From the NCBI GenBank assembly GCA_021730635.1, contig JAJNNC010000007.1:337100-401099 (forward strand): a stretch of 64,000 nt of DNA. The letters are read 5' to 3'. This stretch comes from Catalimonadaceae bacterium JC749 (GTDB lineage Bacteria; Bacteroidota; Bacteroidia; Cytophagales; Cyclobacteriaceae). Shown here in pieces: positions 7,788 to 17,149 of the stretch (position 1 is the first letter of the stretch; every line of letters begins with the position of its first letter). The notes beneath the pieces were generated by a model, which did not search any database, was not told the origin of the DNA, and was given only the letters and a program-made list of their open reading frames with translations. Both the position numbers and the translations under genes were made by a program.

Positions 7788-9179
7788 ATGTCAGCAGTAA
7801 AGTTATGGCATCACTTAAAGCAGGCGATTAAGGGTCATCAGGAAGAGTTCACCACAGGGAGCATTCGTCGCTCTATCTTTTACCTGGCCATCCCCATGAT
7901 ACTGGAAATGATCATGGAATCATTGTTCGCCATTGTAGATATCTTTTTTGTAGGCAAGCTAGGGGTCAATGCCGTGGCCACGGTAGGGCTTACCGAATCT
8001 GTCATTACCATTGTATATGCCATCAGCATTGGGCTGAGCATGGCCGCCACCGCTGTTGTGGCACGCCGGGTAGGAGAGAAGAAATACAGCGCTGCTTCCA
8101 GTGCCGCTTTTCAGTCTATCTTTCTGGGCACACTCATGGCTTTGATCATCGGGGGACTGGGATTCATTTTTGCAGAAGAAATACTTCAGCTGATGGGAGC
8201 CAGCCCCGCAGTCGTTCGGGAAGGAGTAGGCTATACCCGCATTATTTTCGCCGGAAATGTGAGTATCATGCTACTCTTTATTATCAATGGTGCTTTCCGG
8301 GGAGCCGGAAACGCCGCCATTGCCATGCGTACCCTATGGCTGTCTAACGGCATCAATATCATCCTGGATCCCCTGCTGATCTTCGGATTGGGCCCGGTTC
8401 CGGCTATGGGCGTGGAAGGCGCTGCACTGGCTACCACCTTGGGTAGAAGTATAGGGGTCGTCTATCAATTATATTATCTGACAAAAGGCAATGCCCGTCT
8501 TCAACTGAAGGCTAAACATATGGTGATTCGTTACGAAACCATGGTTAGGATTTTCAAAGTATCGTTAGGGGGTATGGGGCAGTTTTTGATAGATTCGGCC
8601 AGTTGGATCTTCCTGACAAGAATTGTGGCGGAGTTTGGCAGTGTGGCACTGGCTGCCTATACGGTGGCGTTCCGTATTGTCGCTTTCACTATCCTGCCTG
8701 CCTGGGGATTGTCTAATGCAGCGGCAACCCTGGTAGGTCAGAACCTGGGTGCGGCACAGCCGGAACGTGCGGAGCAATCGGTGTGGTATACAGCCCGATA
8801 CAATGTGATCTTTCTGGGAATTGTATCCATTATCTTCCTGTTTGCCGCCGATGTCTTCGTTCAGCTGTTTACTTCAGAGCCGGAGGTGGTGCGGATTGGC
8901 GCCTTAGCCCTCAAGATTTTCTGTCTGGGGTATGTCTTCTTTGCCTTTGGCATGGTGGTCGTACAGTCCTTTAATGGTGCCGGAGACACCCGAACCCCCA
9001 GTATCATCAGCTTAGGTGTCTTCTGGCTGTTGCAAATTCCCATGGCTTACCTGTTGGCATTGAACCTGGAGTTGGGCGCTATGGGTGTTTTTGTTACTAT
9101 CTCTATTTGCCATTCATTGCATGCTCTGGTAAGCGGATGGTTCTTCCGGAAAGGCACCTGGAAAGCGGTGAAAGTCTGA
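7788..9179 (+). CDS. MATE family efflux transporter
   Basis: A 463-residue multidrug/toxin extrusion protein of the inner membrane, exporting organic cations or other compounds in exchange for Na+ or H+. Twelve hydrophobic segments in two homologous halves are visible. Typical family patterns include IPMILEMIMESLFAIVDIFFVGKLG near the N-terminus, GAFRGAGNAAIAM in the first half and QSFNGAGDTRTPSI in the second. The N-terminal 25 residues are hydrophilic. It stands alone between a long leader region, which may carry regulation, and a convergent polyprenyl synthase gene. The substrate cannot be predicted. Confidence 0.95.
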   Translation: MSAVKLWHHLKQAIKGHQEEFTTGSIRRSIFYLAIPMILEMIMESLFAIVDIFFVGKLGVNAVATVGLTESVITIVYAISIGLSMAATAVVARRVGEKKYSAASSAAFQSIFLGTLMALIIGGLGFIFAEEILQLMGASPAVVREGVGYTRIIFAGNVSIMLLFIINGAFRGAGNAAIAMRTLWLSNGINIILDPLLIFGLGPVPAMGVEGAALATTLGRSIGVVYQLYYLTKGNARLQLKAKHMVIRYETMVRIFKVSLGGMGQFLIDSASWIFLTRIVAEFGSVALAAYTVAFRIVAFTILPAWGLSNAAATLVGQNLGAAQPERAEQSVWYTARYNVIFLGIVSIIFLFAADVFVQLFTSEPEVVRIGALALKIFCLGYVFFAFGMVVVQSFNGAGDTRTPSIISLGVFWLLQIPMAYLLALNLELGAMGVFVTISICHSLHALVSGWFFRKGTWKAVKV

Positions 9180-9219
9180 TAGGGAAGCAGCCACGGAATT
9201 GATAAGATCGGTATTTTAC

Positions 9220-9248
9220 AAAGGCTGAATAATTGCTGTTCAGCCTTT
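9220..9248. terminator. Hairpin between convergent MATE and prenyl synthase genes
   Basis: A perfect 10-bp stem (AAAGGCTGAA at 9220-9229, TTCAGCCTTT at 9239-9248) with a 9-base loop. The right arm runs into the TAA stop (9249-9247) of the minus-strand gene. U tracts are short on both sides. Confidence 0.6.
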
Positions 9249-10221
9249 ATAGCTCCCGCTCAATCGTATACCGGAGCAGCAACGAAAGGGAGTTTTTATA
9301 GGGGGATTCGGGAAAGGTACAGAGAATGCTTTTGGCCTCTTCATAATACCGCTGCATGGCCTGGGTGGCGTACTCAATACCTCCGGATTCTTTGACAAAG
9401 GCAATGACTTCTCCTACCTTTTTGGGTTTATCACTTTGATTTTTGATGATGTAAATGATGCTACGTTTTTCCATCCAGGAAGCCTGCTGTAAAGCATAAA
9501 TCAGGGGGAGCGTCATTTTCTTTTCTTTGATATCAATACCAACAGGTTTGCCAATCTCTGCATTACCGTAGTCAAAGAGATCATCTTTAATCTGAAAAGC
9601 AATGCCTACTTTTTCGCCAAAAAGCCGCATTTTCTCTACCGTTTCCGGCCCGGAACCTGCAGAGCTGGTACCCACCGCACAACAGGAGCTGATCAGCGAA
9701 GCGGTTTTTTGCCGGATGATATCAAAATAAATATCCTCAGTAATATCCAGGTGCCTGGCTTTCTCGATTTGTAGTAGCTCTCCCTCGCTCATTTCCCGCA
9801 CAGCCTGGGAGACGATTTTCAGCAGATCAAAATCACCATGCTCTACAGACAGCAAAAGACCTCGTGCCAAAAGATAATCGCCCACCAAAACGGCTACTTT
9901 GTTTTTCCAGAGCGCATTGATAGAAAAAAAGCCACGGCGGAAGTTGGAGGCATCCACCACATCATCATGCACCAGCGTGGCTGTATGCAATAATTCAATA
10001 AGGGCAGCGCCCCGATAGGTGGCTTCTGTAATAGCCCCGTTGACCCCTGCTGTCAGAAAGACAAACATAGGCCGGAGCTGTTTTCCTTTGCGCTTGACAA
10101 TAAAGCCCATAATCTTATCAAGCAGCAGCACCCTGCTTTTCATAAATTCGCGGAATTTCTTCTCGAAATTCCCCATTTCATATTTGATAGGTGCTTGAAT
10201 TTCCTGAATCATGTTGTCCAT
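9247..10221 (-). CDS. Polyprenyl diphosphate synthase (trans-isoprenyl type)
   Basis: This 324-residue enzyme condenses isopentenyl diphosphate units onto an allylic diphosphate, probably for the menaquinone side chain. Both aspartate-rich motifs are present: DDVVD at residues 86-90, and KDDLFDY with Asp213, Asp214 and Asp217. The basic KGKQLRP motif (about 45-51) that binds diphosphate is also intact. Length fits the family. The chain length of the product (hexa- to octaprenyl) cannot be read reliably. It is convergent with the MATE gene, and its stop codon is part of the shared hairpin. Confidence 0.94.
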   Translation of the reverse strand: MDNMIQEIQAPIKYEMGNFEKKFREFMKSRVLLLDKIMGFIVKRKGKQLRPMFVFLTAGVNGAITEATYRGAALIELLHTATLVHDDVVDASNFRRGFFSINALWKNKVAVLVGDYLLARGLLLSVEHGDFDLLKIVSQAVREMSEGELLQIEKARHLDITEDIYFDIIRQKTASLISSCCAVGTSSAGSGPETVEKMRLFGEKVGIAFQIKDDLFDYGNAEIGKPVGIDIKEKKMTLPLIYALQQASWMEKRSIIYIIKNQSDKPKKVGEVIAFVKESGGIEYATQAMQRYYEEAKSILCTFPESPYKNSLSLLLRYTIEREL

Positions 10222-10487
10222 GGGCTGCGGAAGTACAATATTACCATGTTATCGCCCTAATCCAAAATGGCAGGAGTTATTTAAAAGTGTTTCCTCTAAA
10301 AATTTTACCGAATTTGGGATTAAACGTCTTTCCTCTATAACTGCCCCAAACTGAACTTGCCAATGTATTTTTGTATCTTGCATTTTTATGGTTTTGCGTA
10401 GCGGGATAGAGGTATCGTGAGCAAAATGCTCCGCTCCGGATAAAAGCAGCCTCTGAACATTTTACCGTTATAACCTATTTTTTTATT

Positions 10488-11351
10488 ATGGATATACTTA
10501 AGATTCTTTTTCCAGAACCCATCCTCTCTCCCCTTGACAAGCCCATTAGCTATGACATCCGGTACCTGCCCGACCACTCCCAAAAACCTGTGATCCTCTT
10601 TGTTCATGGCTTTAAAGGATTCAAAGACTGGGGGTATTTTAACCTGATGGCCGATACCTTTGCAAAAGCAGGCTTTGTTTTTATAAAGCTTAATGTATCT
10701 CACAATGGGACTACGCCAGAACAACCGACAGAGTTTGTGGATCTGGAGGCTTTTGGTCATAATAATTTCAGTAAGGAACTGGATGATATAGGTGTGATGA
10801 TAGATTACGTGAACGCCCCCGACTTCAGCCTGCCAGATATTGAATTCGACAGCCAGCAGATCTATCTAATAGGGCATAGCCGGGGTGGCTCTGTGGCTAT
10901 CCTCAAAGCCTATGAAGATAGCCGGGTAAAAGCACTGATGACAATGGCTGCCGTTACCGACCTGGAACAACGATGGTCTGAAAAATATCTGGCCGAATGG
11001 AAAGTAAAAGGCGTACAGTATATTCAAAATACGCGAACGGGCCAGACTATGCCGCTGTACTATCAGATGGTAGAAGACTATTATCAACACCTGGACCGCC
11101 TGAATGTGCCTGCCGCCATCAGAGGTTTGCGCATACCATTTCTGGCTTTTCACGGATCGGCGGATGAAACCGTACCGGTGCATATGGCCTATGCGCTGAG
11201 AAAATGGAACAGCCAGGCCCAGGTAGAGATTATACAGGGAGCAGGCCATACTTTTGGCGGAGGGCATCCCTACCAGGAAAAAGAACTCCCCCCTGATGTG
11301 GCGTTTATCGTAGAAAAAAGCATCCATTTTTTTAAGAATATAGATCATTGA
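10488..11351 (+). CDS. Alpha/beta hydrolase (dienelactone hydrolase-like)
   Basis: A 287-residue soluble serine hydrolase. The oxyanion-hole region is VILFVHGFKGFKDWG (about 35-49). The nucleophile Ser131 sits in GHSRGG, the acid is Asp226 in GSADETVP and the base is His254 in GAGHTFGG, so the catalytic triad is complete. No signal peptide is visible. The substrate is unknown; members of this group hydrolyse esters or act on acyl-peptide bonds. It is divergent from the prenyl synthase and is followed after 63 bases by a lipoprotein gene on the same strand. Confidence 0.92.
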   Translation: MDILKILFPEPILSPLDKPISYDIRYLPDHSQKPVILFVHGFKGFKDWGYFNLMADTFAKAGFVFIKLNVSHNGTTPEQPTEFVDLEAFGHNNFSKELDDIGVMIDYVNAPDFSLPDIEFDSQQIYLIGHSRGGSVAILKAYEDSRVKALMTMAAVTDLEQRWSEKYLAEWKVKGVQYIQNTRTGQTMPLYYQMVEDYYQHLDRLNVPAAIRGLRIPFLAFHGSADETVPVHMAYALRKWNSQAQVEIIQGAGHTFGGGHPYQEKELPPDVAFIVEKSIHFFKNIDH

Positions 11352-11414
11352 AGCATTAAACGCAGTATAAAGCCTGTTACTCCTGCGTATAGCATTGAAA
11401 AATCAACTTTAGTT

Positions 11415-12185
11415 ATGATACAGCGAAAAGCATTTTTAGGTAGTTTATTTTTGTGGTTCCTGTCTCTTGTTTCCTGTGAGGTGAACCGGGAAGGGGAGGA
11501 AATTATCAACCGGGCTATTACAGTGCATGGAGGGGAACAATACCAGCACGCCAGAATCTCTTTTGATTTTCGCGACAGGCATTATATAGCCACACGCCAA
11601 TATGGGCAATTTAAGTATGAGAGAATATTTACAGACTCTACCGGCCAAAACGTGCACGACATACTCACCAATGAAAACTTTACCAGGAAAATTAATCAAA
11701 AAGAGGTGGCACTGAGCGAAGAAGATCAGAAAAAGTATTCTAATTCGGTTAATTCAGTAATTTATTTTGCTTTACTTCCTTTCTTTCTCAACGATCCGGC
11801 GGTCAACAAAGAACTGCTGGCAGAGTCGGCCGTCAAAGGAGAGCCTTATTACAAAATCAAAGTCACTTTTAACCAGGAAGAGGGTGGCAAAGATTATGAA
11901 GATGAATTTGTTTACTGGATTCATCAGGAAAATTATACAATGGATTACCTGTCTTACCGGTATTATACAGATGGCGGTGGCACCAGATTCCGGGAGGCGT
12001 ATAATATCCGTGGAATTAATGGAATTCGCTTTGCCGACTATGTAAATTATGAAAGCGCCGTAGGTGATTTTGCATTGGAAAATTACGATCAGCTCCTCGA
12101 GGAAGACAAATTAAAAGAACTTTCCCGAATTGAGTTACAAAATATAAAAGTGGAAAACATAGCGGTAGAAAATATTCCAAGCTAA
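11415..12185 (+). CDS. DUF6503 family lipoprotein
   Basis: A 256-residue exported lipoprotein: a hydrophobic leader ends in the lipobox LVSC (Cys at about residue 20), followed by a mature domain beginning EVNREGEEIINRAITVHGG. The pattern of a helix with HGG and then many beta strands (ISFDFRDRHYIATRQYG, FKYERIF) matches the DUF6503 proteins of Bacteroidota, which are predicted to fold like LolA/LolB lipoprotein carriers. Function is undetermined. It follows the hydrolase gene closely enough to share a transcript. Confidence 0.75.
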   Translation: MIQRKAFLGSLFLWFLSLVSCEVNREGEEIINRAITVHGGEQYQHARISFDFRDRHYIATRQYGQFKYERIFTDSTGQNVHDILTNENFTRKINQKEVALSEEDQKKYSNSVNSVIYFALLPFFLNDPAVNKELLAESAVKGEPYYKIKVTFNQEEGGKDYEDEFVYWIHQENYTMDYLSYRYYTDGGGTRFREAYNIRGINGIRFADYVNYESAVGDFALENYDQLLEEDKLKELSRIELQNIKVENIAVENIPS

Positions 12186-12341
12186 AGACAGTCTGTTTTT
12201 TATTGCTTACTCCGCTTATTCTTAAATAAGGCACTATTTGCCCTCACAACTGCCACTTTTGAGTTTATATGTAGCGCTTAATTTTTTATAACAAAACCCA
12301 CAGTTCCTGACTTTTACATTAAAATCAATTTTTTAGACTAT

Positions 12342-14273
12342 ATGGCAGATCACGGCATTATTAAGATTATCAGTTCGGAAGAGGAAAGACGTTCTTTTAT
12401 GAACCATCTTCTCAATGACATTGAAGTATTTGAGAGGATGTTGTCCGAAGATAAATTTGAGAAAGGGGTCAAAAGAATTGGCGCCGAACAGGAAATGGTG
12501 TTTATCGATCAGGCTTACCGTCCGGCCTTCATCGGGCCTGAAATCAAGCAAAAACTTCCCCAGGATTTTGTCACAACAGAATACGCCCGCTTCAACATTG
12601 AAGTGAACGCGGCACCTATTCTTTTTAGGGGAAATTGTCTGGGCCAACTCAAAGAAGACCTGGCAGGCAAAATCAAGCTGGTTATAGAAGAAGCCCAAAA
12701 GATGGGAGCGGAAGTCTTGCTGACCGGCATTTTGCCCACCATCCGTAAAGCAGATACCACACCGGAAGCCATTACGCCGGAGCCCCGCTACCGGGCTTTG
12801 CTGGAAAACGTAAACCGCCGTCGGGGCAAGCGCTATGAATTTAATATCAAAGGGTTGGATGAACTCATCACCCGCGACAATCCTTCTACCTTCGGAGGTT
12901 GCATGACCAGCATGCAGGTGCATCTGCAGGTTGATATTGATGAAATTGTTGATCTTTACAACTGGTCGCAGGCCATTGCGGCTCCCACCCTGGCTTGTGC
13001 CACTTATTCCCCTATATTCTTAGGAAAGCGCCTCTGGCACGAAACGCGGATCGCCCTGCTGAAGCAAACCACCGACACCCGCAAGCCTTATTCCAATACG
13101 AAGAATGAGGATGCCCGTGTCTCCTTCGGAAACGCCTGGATCAAGGATTCCATTGCAGAAATCTTTCATGATGATGCGGTAAGCTACAAAGCCTATCTGA
13201 CCCGGGAGATGCACGAGAACGCTACGGAAGTATTGGAGAACAACCAGGCGCCTAAACTGGAAGCCCTGAATTTTCACAATGGTACTATCTATCGATGGAA
13301 TCGCATATGCTATGGCGTTACGGAAGGGAAGCCACATCTGAGAATCGAAAACCGGGTATTGCCTGCCGGCCCTACCCTGGAAGATGAGGTAGCCAATGCT
13401 GCCTTCTGGTTAGGGTTGATGAACGGAATGCCCGACAAGTATAAGGATATACAGGAAAAGATTCCTTTTGATGAAGTAAAAAATAACTTTTTAAAAGCCG
13501 CCCGCCTGGGTATTGAGGTGCAGTTTCAATGGCTGGATGGCCAGCTGGTTTCCGCCCAGGAGCTCATCCGGGACGAGCTATTACCCATTGCCCGGCAAGG
13601 GTTGCGGCATGCCGAAGTAGATGAAGAAGAAAGTGAGCATTACCTGGATATTATTGCCAAAAGAACGGAAAGTGGCCATACGGGTTCCCGCTGGATTCTC
13701 AACTCTTATCATCAACTCATTCAGCAAAGCACGCCTGATGAAACACTCATAGCCATCACGGCCGGCATGCTGGAAAGGCAAAAAAAAGGAATACCTGTTC
13801 ATCAATGGGAGTTGGCTGCCGCCCGCGAAGCCGGAGAATGGAGAAACCGTTTCTGGTATCTGGAACAGGTCATGACCAATACGCTGTATACCGTGGAGGA
13901 AGACGATGTGGTAGACTTTGCTACCCACATCATGACCTGGAAAAATATTGGTCATATTCCGGTGGAAAAAGATGGCCAACTCACCGGTCTGATCACCAAA
14001 GATGCTATCATCTCTTATACAGCCAAACACCAGGGGAAGGATTTGTCTGAGCTTTCTGTCAAAGAGATCATGGTAAAAGAACTGGTGACGGCATCGCCCG
14101 ATATGCTGGTGGTTGATGCTATTAAACTGATTTTGGACCAAAACATTACCTGCCTGCCCGTGGTAGAGAAAGGAAAATTGGTCGGTATTGTGACTGAGCA
14201 TGATTTTGTACGTATCTCTCACCATCTGTACCAGGAGCTCATAAAAGATAAGTATGCAACAAGTAAAACATAG
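12342..14273 (+). CDS. GCS2-type glutamate-cysteine ligase-like protein fused to CBS pair
   Basis: A 643-residue fusion. Residues about 40-480 look like the carboxylate-amine ligase family GCS2 (YbdK-like), with GAEQEMVFID near residue 47 and FNIEVNAAPI near residue 85. Enzymes of this fold join an amino group to a glutamate or other carboxylate using ATP. Residues about 520-640 form a CBS pair (HIMTWKNIGHIPVEKDGQLTGLIT; VKEIMVKELVTASPDMLVVDA), a module that senses adenine nucleotides. No signal peptide is seen. The stop overlaps the start of the AstE-like gene by 20 bases, implying translational coupling. Substrate is unknown; it is not assured that this makes gamma-glutamylcysteine. Confidence 0.85.
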   Translation: MADHGIIKIISSEEERRSFMNHLLNDIEVFERMLSEDKFEKGVKRIGAEQEMVFIDQAYRPAFIGPEIKQKLPQDFVTTEYARFNIEVNAAPILFRGNCLGQLKEDLAGKIKLVIEEAQKMGAEVLLTGILPTIRKADTTPEAITPEPRYRALLENVNRRRGKRYEFNIKGLDELITRDNPSTFGGCMTSMQVHLQVDIDEIVDLYNWSQAIAAPTLACATYSPIFLGKRLWHETRIALLKQTTDTRKPYSNTKNEDARVSFGNAWIKDSIAEIFHDDAVSYKAYLTREMHENATEVLENNQAPKLEALNFHNGTIYRWNRICYGVTEGKPHLRIENRVLPAGPTLEDEVANAAFWLGLMNGMPDKYKDIQEKIPFDEVKNNFLKAARLGIEVQFQWLDGQLVSAQELIRDELLPIARQGLRHAEVDEEESEHYLDIIAKRTESGHTGSRWILNSYHQLIQQSTPDETLIAITAGMLERQKKGIPVHQWELAAAREAGEWRNRFWYLEQVMTNTLYTVEEDDVVDFATHIMTWKNIGHIPVEKDGQLTGLITKDAIISYTAKHQGKDLSELSVKEIMVKELVTASPDMLVVDAIKLILDQNITCLPVVEKGKLVGIVTEHDFVRISHHLYQELIKDKYATSKT

Positions 14274-15234
14274 AAACCTAGAAGCTACTACTTACATCGA
14301 CAGAATTATTGGTCAATACACTCAGGGAATAGCAGGCCCTCACCTGCTGGTCTTTGCCGGTATCCATGGCAACGAACCGAGTGGGGTGTTCGCCCTGGAA
14401 AATATTTTCAGAAAGTTAACCAAAGACGCTATTCCCATCAGCGGAAAACTGACCGGCATCACAGGCAACTTAAAAGCTTTGGGGAGCGGTGTCAGGTATT
14501 ATGATGAAGATATGAACCGTCTTTTTTTGCCGGAAAGGATAGAGAAGGTGAGACAAACGAAATCAACGCTTAACACCGAGGAAAATGAATTAAAAATAAT
14601 AACGGAGTTGGTCGATAAGTTGACCGCAGGGGATACAGATGTGTTTTTTGTAGACTGTCATAGCACTTCGGCGGAGAGTGAACCCTTCATTAGCATGAAC
14701 ACGGGTTATACCGACAGTTACGCCTTTGTCAGAGGGCTGCCCGTCAACGCGGTCATCGGCATAGAACGGGAAATCAAAGGATGCCTTTCTGAGTATTATA
14801 ACCAGCGAGGGTTTCATGGTTTTACCTTTGAAGCCGGTCAGCATGAGGCCGTGGATACTGTGCACAACCAGGAAGCCATGATCTGGCTGTCGCTCATCAA
14901 AGCCGGCTGTCTGGACCCTCAGATTACAGCCCATATCAGCCATGCAGAAGAAGTGCTGGCGAGCAATATTATAGAAGGATTCAAATTTTTTAGTGTGATT
15001 TCTTCTTATGCCATCAAAGAAGAGGAACATTTCAGGATGGAACCCGGTTTTGTCAACCTTCAGCCTATTGAGAAAGGGCAGCTGCTGGCCTATAGCAATG
15101 GCAATCCTGTCTATGCGCCGGATAGTGGCCGCATCCTGATGCCCCTTTACCAAAAGCAGGGGAATCATGGCTATTTCTTTGCCCGTGAGATTCACGAGCA
15201 CCACCTGATTCAGAATAAAGTAGTTCTGAAATAA
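14254..15234 (+). CDS. Succinylglutamate desuccinylase/aspartoacylase (AstE/AspA) family zinc hydrolase
   Basis: A 326-residue M14-like zinc hydrolase that cleaves an amide bond to an acyl or amino-acid group. Zinc ligands are visible: His38 and Glu41 in GIHGNEPSG and a second histidine in VDCHSTSAESEP (about residue 135). The catalytic Glu lies in FTFEAGQHE (about 190). The C-terminal beta domain with EKGQLLAYSNGNPVYAP is typical. The start ATG is within the last 20 bases of the GCS2-CBS gene, so both are made together. The pairing of an amide-forming and an amide-cleaving enzyme suggests a shared small molecule or peptide product. No arginine-degradation (ast) genes are nearby. Confidence 0.88.
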   Translation: MQQVKHRNLEATTYIDRIIGQYTQGIAGPHLLVFAGIHGNEPSGVFALENIFRKLTKDAIPISGKLTGITGNLKALGSGVRYYDEDMNRLFLPERIEKVRQTKSTLNTEENELKIITELVDKLTAGDTDVFFVDCHSTSAESEPFISMNTGYTDSYAFVRGLPVNAVIGIEREIKGCLSEYYNQRGFHGFTFEAGQHEAVDTVHNQEAMIWLSLIKAGCLDPQITAHISHAEEVLASNIIEGFKFFSVISSYAIKEEEHFRMEPGFVNLQPIEKGQLLAYSNGNPVYAPDSGRILMPLYQKQGNHGYFFAREIHEHHLIQNKVVLK

Positions 15235-15285
15235 AAAATTTGCTTCCCTGAAAAATCTTTATTTATTTCCCGCCGCAAAATGAGC

Positions 15286-15322
15286 AGGGGACACAAGACT
15301 GAAGTTTTGTCGCTCCCCTTTT
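15286..15322 (+). terminator. Imperfect intrinsic terminator after the AstE-like gene
   Basis: Outer stem AGGGGA (15286-15291) with TCCCCT (15314-15319) and inner stem ACAA/TTGT, separated by a small internal loop and followed by TTTT to 15322. Confidence 0.5.
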
Positions 15323-15473
15323 GAAGGAAAACGGATCATTTTGACACAATGCTGACAAATATGCATACGTTTTCATCTTGGTACACCTTTCGTGATACAG
15401 AGGGTGTTTCAGCGATCAAAAGCAATATCCGGAAAGAGAATTTTACTAACCAAATTTTCATTTGATATAGTCT

Positions 15474-16403
15474 ATGGATATCAGAATCGAAAATTTATCT
15501 AAACAATATGGCACGCAAAAAGCCGTAGATAACATTTCCTTTGAAGTAAAAACCGGCGAAATTTTAGGTTTCCTGGGTCCTAACGGAGCTGGCAAGACCA
15601 CCACCATGAAGATGATTACCAGTTATATCGCCCTTGGCGCAGGGGATATCATCATTGGTGGCCAGTCTGTGAAAGAAAATGCCGAAGAAATTAAAAAGCA
15701 TATGGGCTATCTGCCAGAGCACAACCCGCTCTATCTGGATATGCCTGTCATTGACTATCTGGCATTTTGTGCAGCCCTGCAGGGGGTACCCAAAAAACAA
15801 ATTAACGAACGCATCCGGCAGATGGTGCGTGTATGCGGACTCAACGCCGAGAAACATAAAAAAATTGGTGAACTCTCCAAAGGCTACCGGCAACGGGTAG
15901 GACTGGCCCAGGCTATGATCCATGACCCGGAGATCCTGATTCTGGACGAACCCACTACCGGTCTGGACCCCAATCAGATTGTAGAAATACGGAAACTCAT
16001 CCGCGAGCTGGGCGAGGAGAAAACGGTTATTCTGAGTACCCATATCTTACCGGAAGTGGAAGCCACCTGCGATCGCATTCTGATCATCAATAAAGGTAAA
16101 ATTGTGGCAGATGGCACCGCGGATACCCTCCGGAAACAGGCACAGGGTCAAGAAATTGTAAAAGTAAAAATTGAGGAAACAGCGCCCGAACCTGCTATGG
16201 AAGCCCTTAAAAAGTTGCGTTCCGTTTCAGCCGTCAAGTATGCCAACGCCCAGCAAAATCGTTTTGAAATACAAAGTAAGCCCCATGCCACTGCCACCCG
16301 TGATATTTTTAAATTGTGTGTGGAGAAAGGATGGGTGCTGACAGAAATGACCCCCATAGAAACGAAACTGGAAGATATTTTCAGAGATTTGACGATCAAT
16401 TAG
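15474..16403 (+). CDS. gldA: Gliding-motility ABC transporter ATP-binding protein GldA
   Basis: The 309-residue ATPase subunit of the GldAFG ABC transporter, which is needed for gliding in Flavobacterium and also found in non-gliding relatives. Walker A GPNGAGKTT lies at residues 35-43, the signature LSKGYRQR at about 135-142, Walker B LILDEPTTGLD at about 155-165, and the H-loop histidine in LSTHILPEVEATCD. The C-terminal 80 residues form the extra domain seen in GldA/CcmA-like proteins. It begins an operon with gldF (8-base gap), gldG and a DUF4340 gene. Confidence 0.92.
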   Translation: MDIRIENLSKQYGTQKAVDNISFEVKTGEILGFLGPNGAGKTTTMKMITSYIALGAGDIIIGGQSVKENAEEIKKHMGYLPEHNPLYLDMPVIDYLAFCAALQGVPKKQINERIRQMVRVCGLNAEKHKKIGELSKGYRQRVGLAQAMIHDPEILILDEPTTGLDPNQIVEIRKLIRELGEEKTVILSTHILPEVEATCDRILIINKGKIVADGTADTLRKQAQGQEIVKVKIEETAPEPAMEALKKLRSVSAVKYANAQQNRFEIQSKPHATATRDIFKLCVEKGWVLTEMTPIETKLEDIFRDLTIN

Positions 16404-16411
16404 CAAAAAGT

Positions 16412-17137
16412 ATGAGCACGATTTGGATTATCACCCAAAGAGAATTACAAACTTTTTTCGATTCCCTGATTGCGTACATCATTCTGGTAGCCTTTTTAGG
16501 CTTTAGCGGATTCTTTACCTGGCTGTACGGTTCCGATGTTTTCTTTGTGGGCCAGGCCAGCTTGCAATCTTTCTTCAGTATTGCCTACTGGACTTTCTTT
16601 TTCTTCATTCCGGCCATTACGATGCGGATGCTTGCCGAGGAGAAAAAATCCGGTACCCTGGAGCTGCTTCTGACAAAAGCTGTTTCGGATCGCCAGCTCA
16701 TCATTGGAAAATTCCTGGCTTGCCTGCTGCTCATTATTATTGCGCTGGCTTTTACTTTGCCTTATTATTTTACGGTAGCCAGCATTGGCAACATCGACCA
16801 TGGGGCGGTCTGGTGCGGATACCTGGGGTTAACCCTGATGAGTGCTGTATACATCAGTATTGGCCTTTTCGCCAGCAGCACCACCAGCAATCAGATAGTG
16901 GCTTTTCTGACAGCTTTGTTTATCGGTCTTTTCTTTCACATTATTTTTGACGTACTGGCCAATAGCTTCACCGGATTTGCCGGGGAGTTATTCAGTACGC
17001 TCAGTTTATCTACTCACTATGACTCCATCACCCGGGGGGTCATCGATACCAAAGATCTGATCTATTTTCTTACCCTGATCTTCCTGGGCATTTTCCTGTC
17101 GGAGATCAGCATTGGCAAACGAAATCTAACTGATTAA
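16412..17137 (+). CDS. gldF: Gliding-motility ABC transporter permease GldF
   Basis: A 241-residue inner-membrane permease with six hydrophobic segments. The start is ATG at 16412, eight bases after the gldA stop. An earlier in-frame ATG at 16316 lies inside gldA and would add a hydrophilic stretch that is only gldA sequence in another frame. The protein begins MSTIWIITQRELQTFFDSLIAYI, with the family pattern RMLAEEKKSGTLELLLTKAVSD (about 75-96) of ABC-2 permeases. It should form the membrane channel for GldA. A 12-base gap precedes gldG. Confidence 0.92.
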   Translation: MSTIWIITQRELQTFFDSLIAYIILVAFLGFSGFFTWLYGSDVFFVGQASLQSFFSIAYWTFFFFIPAITMRMLAEEKKSGTLELLLTKAVSDRQLIIGKFLACLLLIIIALAFTLPYYFTVASIGNIDHGAVWCGYLGLTLMSAVYISIGLFASSTTSNQIVAFLTALFIGLFFHIIFDVLANSFTGFAGELFSTLSLSTHYDSITRGVIDTKDLIYFLTLIFLGIFLSEISIGKRNLTD

Positions 17138-17149
17138 AATCGTAAGTGT

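Noticed and set aside
12333-12923. Minus-strand 196-codon ORF
   Set aside because: It lies wholly antisense to the well-supported GCS2-CBS gene and has no recognisable protein pattern.
14590-15204. Minus-strand 204-codon ORF
   Set aside because: Antisense shadow of the AstE-like gene; the plus-strand protein has intact zinc motifs.
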